Assembly: GCA_033557835.1 (NCBI GenBank)
Contig: JAWQRO010000454.1
Span: 1-38,706, forward strand
Reading direction: 5' to 3'
Length of the DNA: 38,706 bases
Origin: Helochares maculicollis
Lineage: Eukaryota > Arthropoda > Insecta > Coleoptera > Hydrophilidae
Shown here: positions 1 to 11,890 of the stretch, one piece after another
Position numbering within the stretch: the first letter of the stretch is position 1
Layout: every line of letters begins with the position of its first letter
Made by a program: the position numbers and the translations under genes
Notes under the pieces: generated by a model
Database searches by the model: none
The model's input: only the letters and a program-made list of their open reading frames with translations
What the model was told of the DNA's origin: nothing

Positions 1-2530
1 TATATAAAATGTACCAGCCGTTCCTTTTAGGTGACCTTTATGTTAAGAAAATCTGGAGCCTTGTCCTGTCTACATTTTTGTTGCCATATTTGGCATTAAA
101 ATTCAGCTCAAAGGAAATTTAACAATTTTTAGCGGGTACGAAAATTAGTGCAATTTCTTTTATTCCATGGCCTAGTATGACAAATAAAAAGTAGCACTGC
201 CAATGGTCTGAACGAGTCAAAATTTTGTATATGCAATTTTTTTACGACTTTTAAGGTGTGTTCAAGACTACAACTCGATAGCTTTATTTTAACGACTTAT
301 TTATTAAAACACAAAACAAATAGACAGCTGCGTAGGTAAACAGTGGCCGGTAGCCCTACATGTTTTAGGAGTTAATATGCTTCTACGATTTTGTAATAAT
401 AGCCGAAAGCCAAATTTCAGCAACAGTTCGAGCTGGAGGTCGAACTGTTTGAGTTATGTTTACAGAGACATACACACAAATGGTCAAAACGCTTGCAAGT
501 CCCTGGAAACGTGTCAATGGATTTTTTAATTATTGCAATGCTCTTCTTTTTGTTTTATGACATATTGTTGAAGGTTATGTCAAGTTAGTTATCAAAAAAG
601 TCGTCGTGGAACATAAAAATTAATTATTCGCGCTAAAAAATAGAAGAAAAATGCCCAAGCTGACATTAAGAGCCCATATGAATTAAACTAAACGAAACAT
701 CTTCAGTTGCCGTAATGAAGTGGCCCAAAATGTTTCGATGAGTCGAACGCCCTTTCGGTTTAAAGAGCGGGTATATTAAATGAAAATCCATTAATGGAAT
801 ATGAAAATCCATTGATGGAAAATGAAAATCTATCTAAATGAAAATCTGTCTTAATGAAAACGCTCTCATCACCCTCACAATTTCATGTTTCTCGCGCCTC
901 CCGCCTTCTCTTAACCCCCTTGTTCGAGGGGGCTTGTGGTAAAAACGCTGGAAGGACGTTGAGACACAATCGAGGCGCGGCGGGAAGGGATAGGGTAAGA
1001 AAAAAACAATGTAAAAATGTATGTGCGATTCGGTACCCCGTGAAGATACGACGCCATGTGCCATATGTGGGGGGCGTTGTACGATAGCTGAAATAGCGCT
1101 GGTGATGTTACACATTGTTTGTGCCTGTAACGCAATGCCACATATGGAATACAAATAAATTGATAAAAACCTCGTCGGTTCATCGCGGCTGAAAAACAAG
1201 TGGTCTGATTAAAACACCCAAACAAACGCAAAACCACGAGGGAGAAACGAAAAACAAAAACTGACCGAGAGGTTTTGCAGTCCAACTAAATTTGATGATT
1301 CCTACAATCGACCTTCTTGATTTGTAACAATCTAACTTGATCTGACCTGGTTTGAGCTCCATTTACCTGAATTGACCGTTGTCAACTAAGTCTACAAATG
1401 AAATGGGGCCCAAAATGCTAATTATCATAATTAATGAGGTTGAATAGTAGCAGCAAACAAATTATAATGAGGCCCAAACCAAAAGCATAAATTTCTAGAG
1501 ACAAAACGGCCCAGCAAACACCTAAGAACGAAAAATCAGATCCACTAAAAATCAATAAAAACTATAGCACACAAAGAAAAAGAAATATTTTGCAATGAAT
1601 CTTAATTTGTCCATTTGCGTTGGCCAAAGGCTAAGCCATGAATGAATTTCTATTCATTAATGAATAAGTAAGCATCGGGTCGTCTTTCTCCCGCTCACGT
1701 GGCCGCAAAAGCCCATCCTCCTCTCCTATAAGACTACCACGGAAGTCGTCAGCTGGGCTAATGCATCACCCGTGATGTTTATGCCGCTGCTGGTGCTTAC
1801 ATTATACAACTGGCTGCAAATGTTATCAACATTTCGTAATAATCTGCGATTTTCCATTGTTTGCAGTGGAATTTGCGTTTTAAAAACGAGATTAAAAAAA
1901 AACCTGCGCGATCGATATGTGTTTACATATGCATAATACAGTTAATGCCAACGGCCTTAGTTTTGCAACCGACAATTGGACAACTTAGAGCTGACATAAT
2001 CACTAAACGACCTGTTTATCATTGGGCCGGTTTCTTTCGGATCGTTAGAAAGTGCACAGTTCCAATAAAAAAATAACAAAAATTGAAACGAAAATAACAA
2101 GAGCAGCGCACTTGGTCGACATGCAGCACACGGCGCTATTATTATTGATTATATTAAAATTGGGAGAGAAATCTCGCACACCAGGGCATTACAACCGAGG
2201 GTCAAGCCATAAATTGGGTTTTTACCTTCAAAGGTCGAGGGTATCCCCAAATAGCTTTAATATGTAAATATGTGCAAAATCATTAAGGATCGTAAAATAT
2301 TTAGCGAGGATATACGGTTCGCTTTATTTCCAGTGTTGTATAACCTTTATGGGGGAAGTCGAGTGAAACTGAATCACAACAGAAAATGAATTGTGCTGTT
2401 CTGATATTAAAAAATGTTGCGATTTGACCGGGGCCAATTGAATGAAATTAGGGTAAATCACATCAAGCCAGAGCATGAGGAATTTGCAGCGTCAGACCGA
2501 AACACCTGACTTTAGTCAATGCAACTTCAC
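1..2530. other. single-copy AT-rich non-coding stretch
   Basis: No sustained coding frame, RNA gene or array is visible. The open frames near 834-1362 and 1861-2267 are short, overlap on both strands and show no domain or codon bias. The stretch 880-1090 is locally richer in CG. Two small structures stand out: a short direct repeat near 780-860 and a perfect 16-bp palindrome at 1651-1666 (TATTCATTAATGAATA) that contains ATTA cores of the type bound by homeodomain proteins. Whether either is functional cannot be told from sequence alone. Confidence 0.6.
780..860. repeat. short tandem repeat, TGAAAATC core
   Basis: About four direct copies of a unit beginning TGAAAATC. The first two are 21 bp (TGAAAATCCATTAATGGAA-type) and the next two are shortened to about 16 bp. 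The run ends in TGAAAACG. It is a small local minisatellite. Confidence 0.7.
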
Positions 2531-4966
2531 TTGGGTAATTCGAAAGGAGCTCGCCTCTAAATTACTGAAGTCAAAACATAAATCAATTTAAATCGAATCG
2601 GACTAACAGGAGCTCGTATCAAGATAACTCAAGTCAAAAATTAAATCAAATTAAATCAAAACACATTAACACGTGCTCGTATCAAAATAACTCAAGTCAA
2701 AAATCGAATCAAATTAAATTGAATCGAACTAACACGAGCTCGTATCAAAATAACTCAAGTCAAGAATCAAACCAAATTAAATCAAATCAAATTGACACGA
2801 GCTAGTATCAAAATAACTCAAGTCAAAAATCGAATCAAATTAAATTGAATCGAAGTCACTTGAGCTCGTATCAAACTAACTCAAGTCAAAAATCAAATCA
2901 AATTAAATTGAATCGAATTCACTTGAGCTTGTATCAAACTAACTCAAGTCAAAAATCAAATCAAATTAAATTGAATCGAGCTAACAGGAGCTCGTATCAA
3001 GATAACTTATGTCAAATATCTAATCAAATTCAATTGAATCGAATTAACATGAGCTCGTATCAAAATAACTCAATTCAAAAATCATATCAAATTAAATTGA
3101 ATCGAAGTAACACGAGGTCGTATCAAGGTAACTCAAGCCAAAAATCGAATCAAATTAAATTGAATCGAACTAGCACGAGCTTGTATCAAAATAATTCAAA
3201 TCAAATTAAATTGAATCGAACTAACATGAGTTCGTATCAAAGAAACTCAAGTCAAAAATTAAACCAAATTATATTGAATCGAATTAACAAGCTCGTATCA
3301 AAATAACTCAAGTCAAAAATCAAATCAAATTAAATTGAATCGAATTCACACGAGCTCGTATCAAAGTAACTCAAGTCAAAAATCGAATCAAATAAAATTG
3401 AATCGAACTAATACGAGCTCGTATCAAAATAGCTCAAGTCAAAAATCAAATGAAATTAAATTGAATCGGATTAATACGAGCTCGTATCAAAATAACTCAA
3501 GTCAAGAATCAAACCAAATTAAATCAAATCAAATTGACACGAGCTAGTATCAAAATAACTCAAGTCAAAAATCGAATCAAATTAAATTGAATCGAATTCA
3601 CTTGAGCTCGTATCAAACTAACTCAAGTCAAAAATCAAATCAAATTAAATTGAATCGAATTCACTTGAGCTCGTATCAAACTAACTCAAGTCAAAAATCA
3701 AATTAAATTAAATTGACGCGAGCTAACAGGAGCTCGTATCAAGATAACTTATGTCAAAAATCTAATCAAATTAAATTGAATCCAATCGACACAATTGGAG
3801 TAGTCAAATTCAAATCAAATTCAATTGAATCGAATTAACATGAGCTCGTATCAAAATAACTCAATTCAAAAATCATATCAAATTAAATTGAATCGAAGCA
3901 ACACGAGTTCGTATCAAAGAAACTCAAGTCAAAAATTAAATCAAATTAGATTGAATCGAATTAACAAGCTCGTATCAAAATAACTCAAGTCAAAAATCAA
4001 ATCAAATTAAATTGAATCGAATTCACACGAGCTCGTATCAAAGTAACTCAAGTCAAAAATCAAATGAAATTAAATTGAATCGAATTAATACGAGCTCATA
4101 TCAAAATAACTCAAGTTAAAAATCAAATTAAATTAAATTTGAATCGATTAACTCAAGCGCGTATCAAAATAACTCGAGTCAAAATTCAAATCAAATTAAA
4201 TTGAATTCAGTTAACACGAGCTCGAAACAAAATAACTCAAGTCACAAATCAAATTAAATTAAATTGAATCGATTTAACGCGAGCTCGTGTCAAAATAACT
4301 CGAGCCAAAAATCAAATCAAATTAAATTGAATCGAGCTAACGCGAGCTCGTGTCAAAGTAACTCAAGTCAAAAATTAAATCAAATTATATTGAATCAAAT
4401 TAACGAGCTCGTATCAAAATAACTCAAGTCAAATTCGTATCAAATTAAATTGAATCGAATTCACACGAGCTCGTTTAGAAATAGCTCAAGTCAAAAATCA
4501 AATCAAATTAAATTGAATCGAATTAACACGAGCTCGTATCAAAATAGCTCGAGTCAAAAATCGAATCAAATTAAATTGAATCGAATTAACACGAGCTCGT
4601 ATCAAAATAACTCAACTCAAAAATCGAATCAAATTAAATTGAATCGAATTCACTCGATCTCGTATCAAGCTAACTCAAGTCAAAAATCAACTCAAATTAA
4701 ATTGAAACGAGCTAACACGAGCTCGTATCAAGATAACTCAAGTCAAAAATCAAATCAAATTAAATTGAATCGAATTAATACGAGCTCGTATTGAAATAAC
4801 TCAAGCCAAAAATCAGATCAGATTAAATTGAATCGAATTAACACGAGCTCGTGTCAAAATAACTCAAGTCAAAAATCGAATCAAATTAAATTGAATCGAA
4901 CTAATACGAGCTCATATCAAAATAATTCAATTCAAAAATCAAATCAAATTAAATCGAATCGAATTG
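2530..4966. repeat. 63-bp tandem array (minisatellite/satellite)
   Basis: Roughly 38 diverged copies of a 63-bp unit. The unit reads as three 21-bp thirds: one with AAATTAAATTGAATCGAATT, one with ACACGAGCTCGTATCAAAA and one with AACTCAAGTCAAAAATCAAA. The second and third thirds resemble each other, so the 63-mer may be an ancient 21-bp trimer. Most units carry the 10-bp palindrome ACGAGCTCGT. Because 63 is divisible by 3, one frame stays open through many units (for example 2845-3306, 3335-3547, 4450-4794, 4828-5091) and repeats a 21-residue Asn/Ser/Gln/Lys-rich peptide. Stops fall at random, so I do not call these genes. The last copy fades at about 4966, next to the degenerate repeats that start near 5100. 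Confidence 0.93.
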
Positions 4967-5099
4967 GCAAAAACCACTTGGAAAATACTTTAGGTTGGCG
5001 CGTGTCTCATTATCACAACTTGGATTATTTCGGAGCAGCTCGTGGCAAAGCAATTCAGACCAATATTTTATTAACTCAACAAAAATCATGAAATCAACT

Positions 5100-6930
5100 A
5101 AGTTCCTCTTAATAGAATCAAGTCAGGTCAGATTTCATCAGGCCATCTCCTGACGACCAATTCAAGCCATATAGTGTCAAAACAACTGACGCCAAATCGT
5201 AAAAAGAACACGACCCACCTTGTATGGATTTAAGTCAGATTAATCAACACCAGTCAAATGGTAAAATCTAATCGGGAGAGCTGGTTTCAGATCAGGTCAG
5301 ATCATCTCCGTTCAAATAATCTAAATCCCATCAAATCATATCAATACGGGTCAAACGGTCACTTCAAATCAGCTCAACTCGAATGAAATGTCAGGTCAGA
5401 TCGCTTTAAAACATCTCAATTGTATTGTTTTAATAGAAGTCAAATCGAAAAAGCGAGTCTGATCAGCTCGCATGGGATCAAATTCGGTCAACTGAACTAC
5501 GCGAGTAGAGAAAGTCATAGCGAATAAGACAGGTTATAAAGAACTGATGTCAAATCGAAAAATTGCACGGGCCAACTCTTGTGAAGTCAAATCTGGTTAG
5601 TCAACGCAGATCGAATGGTGAAATAAAACCAGATCAGTTCTGCCAAAACAACTCAGGATCGATCGAGTAACATCAACACGGATCGACTAGTGAGATCAAC
5701 TCGAGTGCATTTCAGTCGGGTCTGATCGCGTTAAAATAATTTGGGCCAGGTTGCGTCAATTCATTACGGGTCAAATCGAGAAAGCGACTCAGATCACCTC
5801 GCATGGGATCAAATTTGTTCATCTCGACCAAGCTAGCTTGTATCGAAGCAGCATTGGTAAAACAGCTGAGGTCGATTCGTGAAAACAACTCAAGCTAGCT
5901 CGTTTGAAGTTAGACCAGCTCATATCGAAGCAGCTCGTGTCGATCGAGTTGAATCAAGTCAGGTCATCTCGCGTCAAAGCAAATTAGTTTCAATCGAGTA
6001 CATTCAACAAAAATTAAACTGCGAAATCAGCCCAGGTCAGCTTGCGTGGAATCAAATCAAGTTAGATCGCATATAAACAATCAGATCACTACGCATGGGA
6101 TCGAGTTCCGTCAACTCAACTAAGCTAGCTTGAGTCGAAGCAGCATTGGTAAAATCGTATGGAAAGAGCTGACGTCAATTCGTGAAAACAACTCAGGCTA
6201 GTTCGTGTGAACTTAGATCAGCTCGTATTGAAGCAGCTCGTGCTGACCGTGTTGAATCAAATCAGGTCAGTTCGTGTCAAAATAAATTAGTATAGATTTA
6301 ACAAAGGTTAAACTGCGAAATCAACCCAGGTTAGCTTGCGTGGAGTCGAATCAAGTTAGATCGCATATAAACAGTCAGATCACCTCGCATGGGATCGAGT
6401 TTGGTCAACTCAACTAAGCTAGCTTGTGTAGAAGCAGCATTGGTAAAATCGTTTTGAAACCGCTGAGGCCAGTTCATGAAAACAACTCAGGTTAGGCCGT
6501 GTGAAGTTAGATCAGGTCGTATTGAAGCAACTCGTGCCGATCGTGTTGAGTCAAATCAGCTCGCGCCAAAGCAAATTAGTTTACATGAAGTAAATTCAAC
6601 AAAAGCTAAACTGCGAAATTAATCCAGGTCAGCTCATGTGGAATCGAATCAAATTAGATCGCATATTAGCAATCAGGGCAGCTCGTATCAAAACAACTCA
6701 GGTCGGTTTAAGCAACAACAGTTAAATTAACAAATCAACTTAGCTCAGCTCACGAGAGATAAAATCCGCTCTGCTGGCGTTAAATCTATGATCAGATCGT
6801 GTCGTATCAACACAAGTCAAGTCGTACATTCAACTTAGATCTGCATCGACTGGGGTCAGATCGCATCGAATATTCAAGTTGGGTCATGTCAAATCAATTC
6901 ACAGGTCAGATCGTATCGGTTTGTAACAGG
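5100..6930. repeat. degenerate GATCAG/GGTCAG repeats with 293-bp higher-order unit
   Basis: The stretch is built from diverged short words such as CAGGTCAG, CAGATCAG and AACTCAGG. Superimposed is a longer unit: the word AGCAGCATTGG recurs at about 5848, 6140 and 6434 (spacing 292 and 294 bp). Each occurrence is preceded by CTCGCATGGGATC or CTACGCATGGGATC at about 5799, 6091 and 6385. A more distant copy of the latter word lies near 5468. At 6681-6704 the sequence matches the middle of the 63-bp unit upstream with two mismatches, which links the two arrays. The open frame at 5879-6076 is a by-product. Confidence 0.85.
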
Positions 6931-6959
6931 TTAAATCGAGAAATCGATTTAGTTCAGCT

Positions 6960-7520
6960 CGTATAAAATGATGTTAGATCAGTTCAGATCAGGTCAAGTC
7001 AGTTCAGATCGAATTAGATCAGGTCAGGTCAAGTCAGGTGAGGTCATATCAGATCAGGTCAGGTCAGATCAGAACAGATCAGGCCAGGACAGGCTAGTCC
7101 AAGTCAGATCAGGTCAGGTCGAGTTAGATAATGCCACGTTAGATCGGGTCATGTCAGGTTAGTACAGATCAGGCCAGGGCAGGCCAAGTTAGTCAGACAG
7201 GTCAAGTCACGTCGGATCAGGCCAGGTTAGGTTAGATCTGGTTACGACAGATCAGGAAAGGTCGGGTCAGGTCAGGTCAGATCAGGCCAGGACAGGACAG
7301 TCCAAGTCAGGTCAGGTCAGTTCGAGTAAGATCAGGCCACGTTAGATCGGGTCATGTCAGGTTAGTACAGATCAGGCCAGGGCAGACCAAGTTAGTCAGG
7401 CAGGTCAAATCATGTCAGATCAGGCCAGGTTAGGTTAAATCTGGTTAGGACAGGTTAGGTCTAGTCAGGAAAGGTCAGGTCAGGTCACTACAGTTTAGAT
7501 CAAGTCAGGTCAGCCCAAAG
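6960..7520. repeat. (TCAGG)n-like degenerate pentamer array
   Basis: Dense runs of AGGTC/AGATC/AGGCC pentamers, for example repeated CAGGTCAGGTCAG at 7262-7281. Stretches of GGTTAGGTTAG occur near 7214-7230 and 7428-7436. A 203-bp higher-order duplication is visible: the block beginning AGGCCAGGACAGG at 7081 recurs at 7284, and both copies continue through CCACGTTAGATCGGGTCATG. TCAGG is the telomere repeat reported for many beetles and TTAGG that of most other insects. This block is degenerate and internal, so at most it is an interstitial telomere-like array. Confidence 0.85.
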
Positions 7521-7639
7521 CGCCGAAACAGCGCACGTCAGACCATGTTGAATCAACACAAGTCCAATGTTGAGATCAAATCAGGTTAGGTTGCGGTTAA
7601 TCAACACAAATCAAAGTTCAGGTCAGACCAAGCTAAAGC

Positions 7640-9400
7640 GTTCAAAATTTGCTATGGACCGCTCTGAAATTGGATTGTAGGCCGTCGTCTTGAAGGCAGC
7701 AACTCAAGCAAAAATTAATTATCAGGAATCACTAGGAGCGACCTCCTAAAGGTGCGAATTTCTACAAATTATAATTAAAGCGAACTTAGGGCAAAGTTAG
7801 ATCGTTCGGGATGAAGTCTGAAAGTAGGCACCTCCGGCTGGGAGCGTGACAGCGTAGGGGGGTGGAGGTCGCGCCCTGGGAGGGTTAAGTAAATCTAGTG
7901 TTAAGCTCCGATGATAGGGCTTCTCTACTAGCTGCCCTATTTACTTCTGTGCTTACAGAGAATAGTATATGAAAACCACCATATAGCGAACGTGCATCGT
8001 ACGCGATAAAACCCTTTCTATTAATAAAACATACTCGACATTAGCGCAAAGCAGACGTCAAGGGGGCGGGGGCTGCGATGCCTTATTTCAAAGTATAATC
8101 CTCATTGTACGTGTACTAAGGCGCCTCGGCGCTTAAGGTCACCTTAAAATTGAATGGGAACACCGAAGGTACAACCGATGAGCTCCGCAAGCCCTCTTAC
8201 GCCCCCGCTCCCCAATTCGCATACCTGGTTGACTTATTTATTTTAATCGTCTGTCAGCTAGGAAAGAGGGTCCAGTTTACGGCCCTTTAAATCTCCGCGT
8301 ATGAGCCGAGAAAATATTTTATTTAACGGCTGCCTCCCAATTCGTCTCCCCACCCACCAAATTCATGTCATTAGTACGACGCGTTGCGAAATTGGGGATG
8401 CAGGTCTACTTAAAAGACAAATGGGTGTTAAAATGCAAAACTGAAGCAAGCTAGGGTTGTCAGTAACAGTATCGATTCGAAGAAGCCCACAACACGCATG
8501 TCCCGTGCCAGAGGCCCTATCGCAACTTGCTTGCGGTTTTTGAACGATAACTTTCAAAGCACTGCATAGGGGAAAAATATAGGTCTTTAACTTTTCCCTT
8601 AGCTGAACAACTTTGGAAATATCTCCGTGTTACCGGAACGCGGAACGGCGAACAGGTGGCCCGTGCAATAAATAAACGTTTATTTGATCTACGTAATTAT
8701 AAAATAATAGGCGGTGGGGTTGGCCGGTGGTAAAACGACGTCGGCGAGGCCAGCGGCATCGACAAACGGAGAAATGCGGCATTATTATACGAACAAATCT
8801 TTCGAGGTCTCGTCAAAACAGAACCAAGAGTCTGACGGTCATTAAAAGCGTTTAGCCCAGTTGCAAACGTTTCAGGGGGTAACGGCGGAAAGTAGCGCCA
8901 TCTCTCCATGGAAATTTCAACAACGGCTTCTATTCCTTTGTATTTTTTTCATATCCGCATGGACAGGATAGCAAGTGATTTTGTAGTTGCGTCGAAGAGT
9001 GATGGAATGGAGTATTTTTAATGCCACATAGCATAAAAAAACTCAATTAATTGTGAATCCCCGCGCATTACGAATTGACGTTCAGGCCGCTTTATCTACT
9101 GATTGCGGGCCATTACGATTACATATCAAAGCCATCGATTCTAAAAAATTGATTTCAAGTTAATCACGCATCGGCCCACGTTCCTGTTCGGTAGAGGGAT
9201 TTGACGTAGCAATATATTTAATCGAGGAAAATATGGATTGTTCGGGCGAAGGTTTCGTTTGCTTCCAGGGCACTCTTTTTATAAGCGATCGCCCGGCACC
9301 GACGTTAAGGATAAAGTATCGTTGTAAAATTGCCGAATCTAATCCGCGTTGATGTTTGAGATCTGACCTGGATTGATTTTTTAGGGATGACATAACATGA
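7640..9400. other. single-copy stretch between oppositely oriented repeat arrays
   Basis: No tandem structure and no convincing gene. Base composition is more balanced than in the flanks, with CG-containing patches near 7800-8200 and 8640-8900. Short minus-strand frames at 8363-8557, 8697-8909 and 9160-9393 have no recognisable domain, no consistent codon use and no splice-site support, so I leave them uncalled. Non-coding single-copy DNA is the simplest reading. A short exon of an unseen gene cannot be excluded. Confidence 0.5.
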
Positions 9401-9409
9401 ACTGCGTGA

Positions 9410-10250
9410 ACTGTTCAAAGCCAAATTTGGTCTGGTCGGATTTGACCTGATCTGAGATCATTTTTCAAAAGCTCACTTATGCTACGTGTTTCAAAGCCGA
9501 CCCGTGTTAAATTTGCAAAGGCTGACCTGAGTTAACTCTTGAAAGGTGGCATGGTCTGGCCAGAGTTGTCGTTGCTAAAACAGATCTGGCCTGACCTCAC
9601 CTGACTCGTGTTAAATTTTGAATAGCTGGCTCGAGTTAACTTGTGAAAGGCAGACCTGGTTTGACTAAAGTTGACTTTACCGAAACAGATCTGAACTGAT
9701 CTAAGTTCAACTTTCAAAAACTAACCTCATCTGAACCAATTTGAGCTGAGTGAATTTTCAACAGTTGACTGCGAAAGTCTGACCTATGTCAAATATGACT
9801 GAGCTGATTTGATCCAAGCTAACCCAATCTGATCCGAAGTTATCGTTCAACAACTCACCTGAAGTAAATGTTTAAAAGCTGATCCACAAATAATGTTCAA
9901 ACGAAGACTTGAGTTAGATTTTCAAAACCGCACAATATCGCAAAAATCATTTCAATATTTCAAAAACTAACCCAACCTGGCATGACTAGTGTTTAGAAGC
10001 CGATCTGAATAGAATTTTTAAAAGGTTCACGAAGTTGAATTTTGGAGAGATAACCTGAGTTCAATTTTTAATAATGAACTAAATTTTCAGAATTTGCCTT
10101 GAGTTGCATTCTAAAAAGGTGACCTGTCTTGAATTGTCACAAGCAAACCTAAGTTTACTCTTCGAAACCTGACGTGATCCAGTATATCGCGACTAGGTTA
10201 CGAAAAATCACTTCAGCTTCCGATAAATCACCACTCAGGTGCTGAGTCAA
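9410..10250. repeat. degenerate TGACCTGA repeats, inverse orientation of the 5-7.5 kb array
   Basis: Repeated words GACCTGA, GCTGACCTGAGTT and TTTCAAAAGCTGA recur at irregular intervals of about 30-35 bp. Examples lie near 9437-9447, 9521-9537, 9590-9604 and 9640-9665. The reverse complement reads AACTCAGGTCAGC followed by TTTGAAA, the same core as the arrays at 5.1-7.5 kb and 28.4-31.9 kb. The minus-strand open frame at 9532-9717 lies wholly inside this repeat and is not called. Confidence 0.8.
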
Positions 10251-10259
10251 ACCTCTCAA

Positions 10260-10740
10260 AACGGGAAACACTGATGAAATTATGTGGATAAGGCAGTCGA
10301 AAACACTTTGATTTAATTATTGGAAAGTGACTGACGTAAACTTACAACAAACAAACAATCTCCAAATGAATAGAAGTTTACACGACAGTAAAATGTTATT
10401 TTCGCCGTTTCCTGCAAATTTATCGCACTCCCTCGGAAACGTAAGTAATAACGGCCGAATTACAGAGAAAAGTTGTAAACGAATCATTTATTACTTTAAT
10501 TGAGCGATTAGCATATAATGAGTTCTTTACGTTGGAAATATAATTAAATAAATAAATAGCTCGTGGGACACTTAATCAGAGATAAGGTTACTTTAATTAA
10601 CAACCTCGAGATATGCTACAGTTGAATGTTTGGAAACGTCTAAGTTGGCGAAATTGATTAGCGATTTTGTATGCTGCAGGTTTCGTAACTCATTTCCACA
10701 TTTTGCATAACAGACATTAAGCTAACAATTTGTTCGAGTC
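10260..10740. other. single-copy AT-rich spacer
   Basis: No repeat, gene or RNA is visible here. It separates the TGACCTGA repeats from the GGGCCTT repeats. Confidence 0.6.
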
Positions 10741-10769
10741 AGGGTTGTGTGGCTTGGTTGTTCTACAAG

Positions 10770-11230
10770 AATAGGCCTTGCCAAAAGTGGGTCTTCACTA
10801 GAATGGGCCTTCACAAGAATGGGCCTTTACATGAATGGGCCTTCACAAGGACGGGCCTTAGCAAGAATGGGCCTTCATATGAATGGGCCTTCACAAGAAC
10901 GGGCCTTAGCAAGAAGGCGCCTTGGCAAGAGTGCCTTTAACAAGAATGGTTTAGCAAGGTTGCAGATTAATGGTGATGTAATGGCAATACAAAAATCTTG
11001 CCAAGTCTTACTAAGAATGAGCTTTGCCAAAAATTGTTCCGACTAGGAATGTGCTTCACCAAAAATGAGACTTACCAAACAATGAACTTTAAAACGTTGG
11101 GTCTAATCTGAAATGAGTCTAATCAAGACTGGGCCCAATCAGGAATGGGCATAATCAAAAATGAATTTCAACCCAGACTGCATAAAGTTATAAATGAATC
11201 TTATCAAATTTGGGCTTCCGTTCGGCAACC
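10770..11230. repeat. 16-bp GGGCCTT tandem repeat with decayed tail
   Basis: Clear 16-bp units of the type GGGCCTTCACAAGAAT run from about 10775 to 10940, around ten copies. They alternate CTTCACAAG with CTTAGCAAG and CTTTACATG, which suggests a two-unit higher-order period. Past 10940 the units decay into weaker words (AATGAGCTTTGCCAAAA, GGGCCCAATCAGGAATGGGC) to about 11230. The overlapping plus-strand frames at 10747-11046 and 10749-10940 are repeat translations and not genes. Confidence 0.88.
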
Positions 11231-11640
11231 TGTAGCCAAGAAGATTATAGATTAGGCCGGAAATTATTAAATATGATCAAGGTTATCGTTATCAATTATT
11301 TTCTATGTTCGGCTCTTTGGACGTTTTCACAGAATTGCACTTATATTAATGCGCGAGTGCTAAGTGAATAGGTCGATTATATACAGCAAGCCTTCAGTTT
11401 AAAGAATTTTAAAACAATATATTTTATATAGACACCTAGTTTATGCCAAAGACTTGGCAAAGGAAAAATGTTCTCGAGTGGGAGTCTATGCCTGTAGCTA
11501 GTCACTATTATTTACATTTTTGAAGGGAATAATATTTTAGTATAATTGCAAAACAGAAGGGAACGAATTAAAAAGAACAATCTAAAGAATGATACACCTG
11601 GTCTTGTAATTTTTTAAATACCTTAGAGACTCACTATCCA
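11230..11640. other. AT-rich spacer, no feature seen
   Basis: No tandem structure or coding signal visible. It lies between the 16-bp and the 19-bp repeats. Confidence 0.55.
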
Positions 11641-11890
11641 TCTGTCTTTTTGATATGGTAGTCTCCCAATTGACTACTAGACTCCCTATCATCTACGCAA
11701 CTCTTTATCATCCAAGCAACTATCTATCCCATAAGCAACTCTTTATCATCTCAGCAAGTCTCTATCATCTCAACAACCCTTTATCATCTTAGCAACTCTC
11801 TATCATCTAAGCAACTCTCTATCATCTAAGCAACTCTCTATAATCTAAGCAACTCTTCATCGTCTAGGCGACTATTTATCCCCTACGAAA
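11640..11890. repeat. 19-bp tandem repeat (CTCTATCATCTAAGCAA)
   Basis: About nine to ten copies of a 19-bp unit with the core CTCTATCATCTAAGCAA, best preserved at 11740-11860. It leads into the longer array downstream. The core words CTCTATCA and CATCTAGG reappear inside the 123-bp unit, so the 19-mer may be related to that unit. Confidence 0.85.

Noticed and set aside
834..1362. Overlapping frames on both strands at 834-1362
   Set aside because: Mutually overlapping, no domain, no codon bias; chance frames in a CG-richer patch.
2845..5091. Four plus-strand open frames of 70-153 codons as candidate genes
   Set aside because: They are the same 21-residue peptide repeated because the DNA unit is 63 bp; stops fall irregularly and the last frame runs on into non-repeat sequence.
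10747..11046. Two overlapping plus-strand frames of 99 and 63 codons
   Set aside because: Both read through the 16-bp GGGCCTT repeat in different frames at once.
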